Virus record (IMG/VR): IMGVR_UViG_3300023223_000134
Span: 1-22,005 of that record
Source of the DNA: a virus
Strand: one strand, 5' to 3'
DNA: 22,005 nt
The first letter of the stretch is position 1, and every line of letters begins with the position of its first letter. Below the pieces are notes generated by a model that did not search any database, was not told the origin of the DNA, and saw only the letters and a program-made list of their open reading frames with translations. Shown here piece after piece: positions 20,868 through 22,005 of this stretch. A program made the translations under genes and the position numbers.

Positions 20868-21094
20868 TAGAAAAATATGAAATGTGTCTAAACTCGAAAA
20901 CAAAATGTATTTTGGAATCCGTGACAATCCACTTCGCAGAAATAAGCGGAAGAAGCGCGGGGCCTGCAAAAATCAAGATGAGTGTAGACGTTACTGGTCA
21001 AATGGCTGCTGATATCTATCTAAGTGATGAAATAAAGCAGAAGATTGTCAAAGAAATTTCAGAAAAACTAGGACTAACACGTCCAGTAGAATAG
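20864..21094 (+). CDS. Small unknown protein
   Basis: This 76-residue protein starts in the ATGA overlap with the preceding gene, behind GGGAGA. The first two thirds alternate hydrophobic and polar residues in strands ('SVTIHFAEISG', 'AKIKMSVDVTG'), and the end is a helix 'SDEIKQKIVKEISEKLGL'. It resembles a small alpha/beta protein without catalytic residues. No family recognised. It lies directly before the RusA-like gene. Confidence 0.6.
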   Translation: MIEKYEMCLNSKTKCILESVTIHFAEISGRSAGPAKIKMSVDVTGQMAADIYLSDEIKQKIVKEISEKLGLTRPVE

Positions 21095-21103
21095 GTGGCT
21101 ATT

Positions 21104-21472
21104 ATGAAACTCCTAAAACGATTAACGATGGTCACAAAGCCTTTTTCTCTTAATAAATCCACGCAAAATGTCGGAAACCATAGGTCTTGCACTAAGGGTT
21201 ATCGCTTATGGAAAAGAGAATTAGGCGCTGAGATATCCGCGCAACTTATCCCAAATTTAAAAGTCGTCGCTGGTAAATACCAAATTATCATTGAAGTTGG
21301 CCGCAAAGCTACAAAGGCTGATATAGACAACCTCATTAAACCTATTGTTGACGTGATGGTTAATCTTAAAGTAACGCCTGACGATAGAAATATGGAAGCC
21401 GTTTGTATTTACCGCATCGAAGGCAAAATATCTTACATAGAGATTTACGGAGAGGATCAAGGGGATGGTTAG
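21104..21472 (+). CDS. rusA: RusA-type Holliday junction resolvase
   Basis: The protein has 122 residues from ATG 21104, chosen because TAGGTGG lies just upstream; a GTG at 21095 would add three residues. The RusA hallmark is 'KADIDNLIKPIVDVM' (about 70-84) with two Asp, followed by 'VTPDDRNMEAV', which contains the second DD pair. These carboxylates bind the metal used to cut four-way junctions. RusA family proteins are dimeric and about 120 residues, as here. The N-terminus lacks the usual 'PxPKxR' strand motif and instead has 'TKPFSLNKS', a modest departure. The enzyme would resolve junctions formed by the ERF/exonuclease pathway before packaging. The next gene starts inside its last codons. 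Confidence 0.85.
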   Translation: MKLLKRLTMVTKPFSLNKSTQNVGNHRSCTKGYRLWKRELGAEISAQLIPNLKVVAGKYQIIIEVGRKATKADIDNLIKPIVDVMVNLKVTPDDRNMEAVCIYRIEGKISYIEIYGEDQGDG

Positions 21473-21641
21473 GACTTGTCAGGCCTTTTCTAAGGGCAAA
21501 GAGCTTATAGACGCCAACAAATGCGGTGAGATTGCCATGGAACGCAGCAGTTTTTGCGAAAAACACCACAAGCAATACCACCGTACCCCGAACAAGTCAG
21601 CGAACGACGCAAGCGATTACATCAAGAATTTATCAGAGTAG
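21465..21641 (+). CDS. Small Cys/His protein (possible zinc-binding)
   Basis: This 58-residue frame runs from ATG 21465 to TAG 21639-21641, overlapping the RusA-like gene by 8 bases, with AGAGGA 8 bases upstream. Cys at positions 5, 20 and 31 and 'CEKHHKQYH' at 31-39 (several His) fit a small zinc finger. The pattern C..., C..., then CxxHH occurs in short phage proteins beside resolvase genes. The end is helical and polar, 'NDASDYIKNLSE'. Function is unknown. Confidence 0.6.
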   Translation: MVRTCQAFSKGKELIDANKCGEIAMERSSFCEKHHKQYHRTPNKSANDASDYIKNLSE

Positions 21642-21651
21642 GGAGTTTGAT

Positions 21652-22005
21652 ATGAAAAAGCTGAACGTCTTGGACCTATTCAGCGGTATTGGTGGTTTCT
21701 CACTCGGTCTTGAGAGAACCGGAGGATTCGAAACTGTTGCTTTTTGCGAGATCGAGAAATTCCCGCAAAAGGTTTTAAAAAAACATTGGCCTGACGTGCC
21801 TATTTATGAAGATGTGAGGGAATTAAATGGACAAGAAATCACAAATAATCATGGACGAATTGATGTCATTACCGGCGGGTTCCCCTGTCAAGACCTCTCT
21901 ATCGCCGGCTACCAACGTGGAATCAGCGCCGATCGGTCCGGGCTTTGGTCTGAGATTGTCCGCCTTACTAGCGAGTTACGACCAGAATACATCATCGTGG
22001 AGAAC
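21652..22005 (+). CDS. C5-cytosine DNA methyltransferase, N-terminal part (runs off the window)
   Basis: The first 118 residues of a Dcm-type enzyme are present, and the frame is open to the last base. Motif I 'LDLFSGIGGFSLGLE' (7-21) binds S-adenosylmethionine. Motif II/III residues follow with 'FCEIEKFPQKVL', and motif IV 'GGFPCQDLS' (75-83) holds the catalytic Cys79, which attacks cytosine C6. 'RSGLWSEIVRL' (motif V) and 'PEYIIVEN' (start of motif VI, ENV) close the visible part. The target-recognition domain and motifs VIII-X are outside the window, so the specificity cannot be judged. No restriction gene is seen nearby, so it looks like a phage orphan enzyme that masks sites from host restriction. 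ATG 21652 follows TAGGGAG. Confidence 0.88.
   Translation, partial: MKKLNVLDLFSGIGGFSLGLERTGGFETVAFCEIEKFPQKVLKKHWPDVPIYEDVRELNGQEITNNHGRIDVITGGFPCQDLSIAGYQRGISADRSGLWSEIVRLTSELRPEYIIVEN

Noticed and set aside
1-22005. tRNA genes, CRISPR arrays and insertion sequences
   Set aside because: No cloverleaf with a convincing anticodon arm, no regularly spaced repeats and no transposase or terminal inverted repeats were noticed on reading; a tRNA search program was not available.

Overview
The window is one contiguous piece of a tailed double-stranded DNA bacteriophage, or a prophage, with a short-tailed (podovirus) virion of the P22 type. The evidence is the run, in P22 order, of a scaffold-like C-terminus, a 430-residue P22-type coat protein, a gp4-type tail accessory factor, a gp10-type packaged-DNA stabilisation protein, a gp14-type GNAT-fold protein, a block of candidate ejection proteins and a tailspike/fibre with a P22-like virion-anchoring start. 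The M15 endolysin and 3TM holin point to a Gram-negative host. The mostly AT-leaning base composition and the 3TM holin would fit a proteobacterium, possibly an alphaproteobacterium, but the host cannot be fixed from this sequence. No integrase, repressor, portal or terminase lies in the window, so lifestyle is undecided.

Layout. (1) 1-15558, plus strand: late region. Capsid and neck genes (2-5335) contain a hairpin terminator directly after the coat gene and a fibre-like gene inserted between gp4 and gp10. A small conserved gene and the gp14-like gene follow (5332-6062). Then come five Ala/Gln/Gly-rich genes (6046-11009) in the position of the P22 gp7/gp20/gp16 ejection proteins, a tail fibre (11009-12703), an unknown partner (12718-13377), a very lysine-rich 54-residue protein, and a lysis-type cassette of membrane proteins, M15 peptidase and holin (13554-15558). 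Many junctions are TAATG or ATGA overlaps, so the region is translated as a tightly coupled message.

(2) 15564-15583: a hairpin between convergent transcription units, probably a bidirectional terminator. (3) 15683-18679, minus strand: a recombination cluster with a GIY-YIG nuclease-like protein, two small unknowns, an ERF single-strand annealing protein, a YqaJ/lambda-type exonuclease with an unusual SAP-like insertion, and three small genes. ERF plus exonuclease form a two-component recombination pair.

(4) 18680-18827: a divergent control region with a credible rightward promoter. (5) 18828-22005, plus strand: an early/middle operon with a coiled-coil protein of a family that often accompanies phage recombinases, a small HTH-like protein, several small unknowns, a RusA-type Holliday junction resolvase, a small Cys/His protein and the start of a C5-cytosine DNA methyltransferase that runs off the end. 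ERF, exonuclease, RusA and the coiled-coil protein together suggest recombination-dependent replication or genome circularisation. The methyltransferase suggests protection of phage DNA from restriction.
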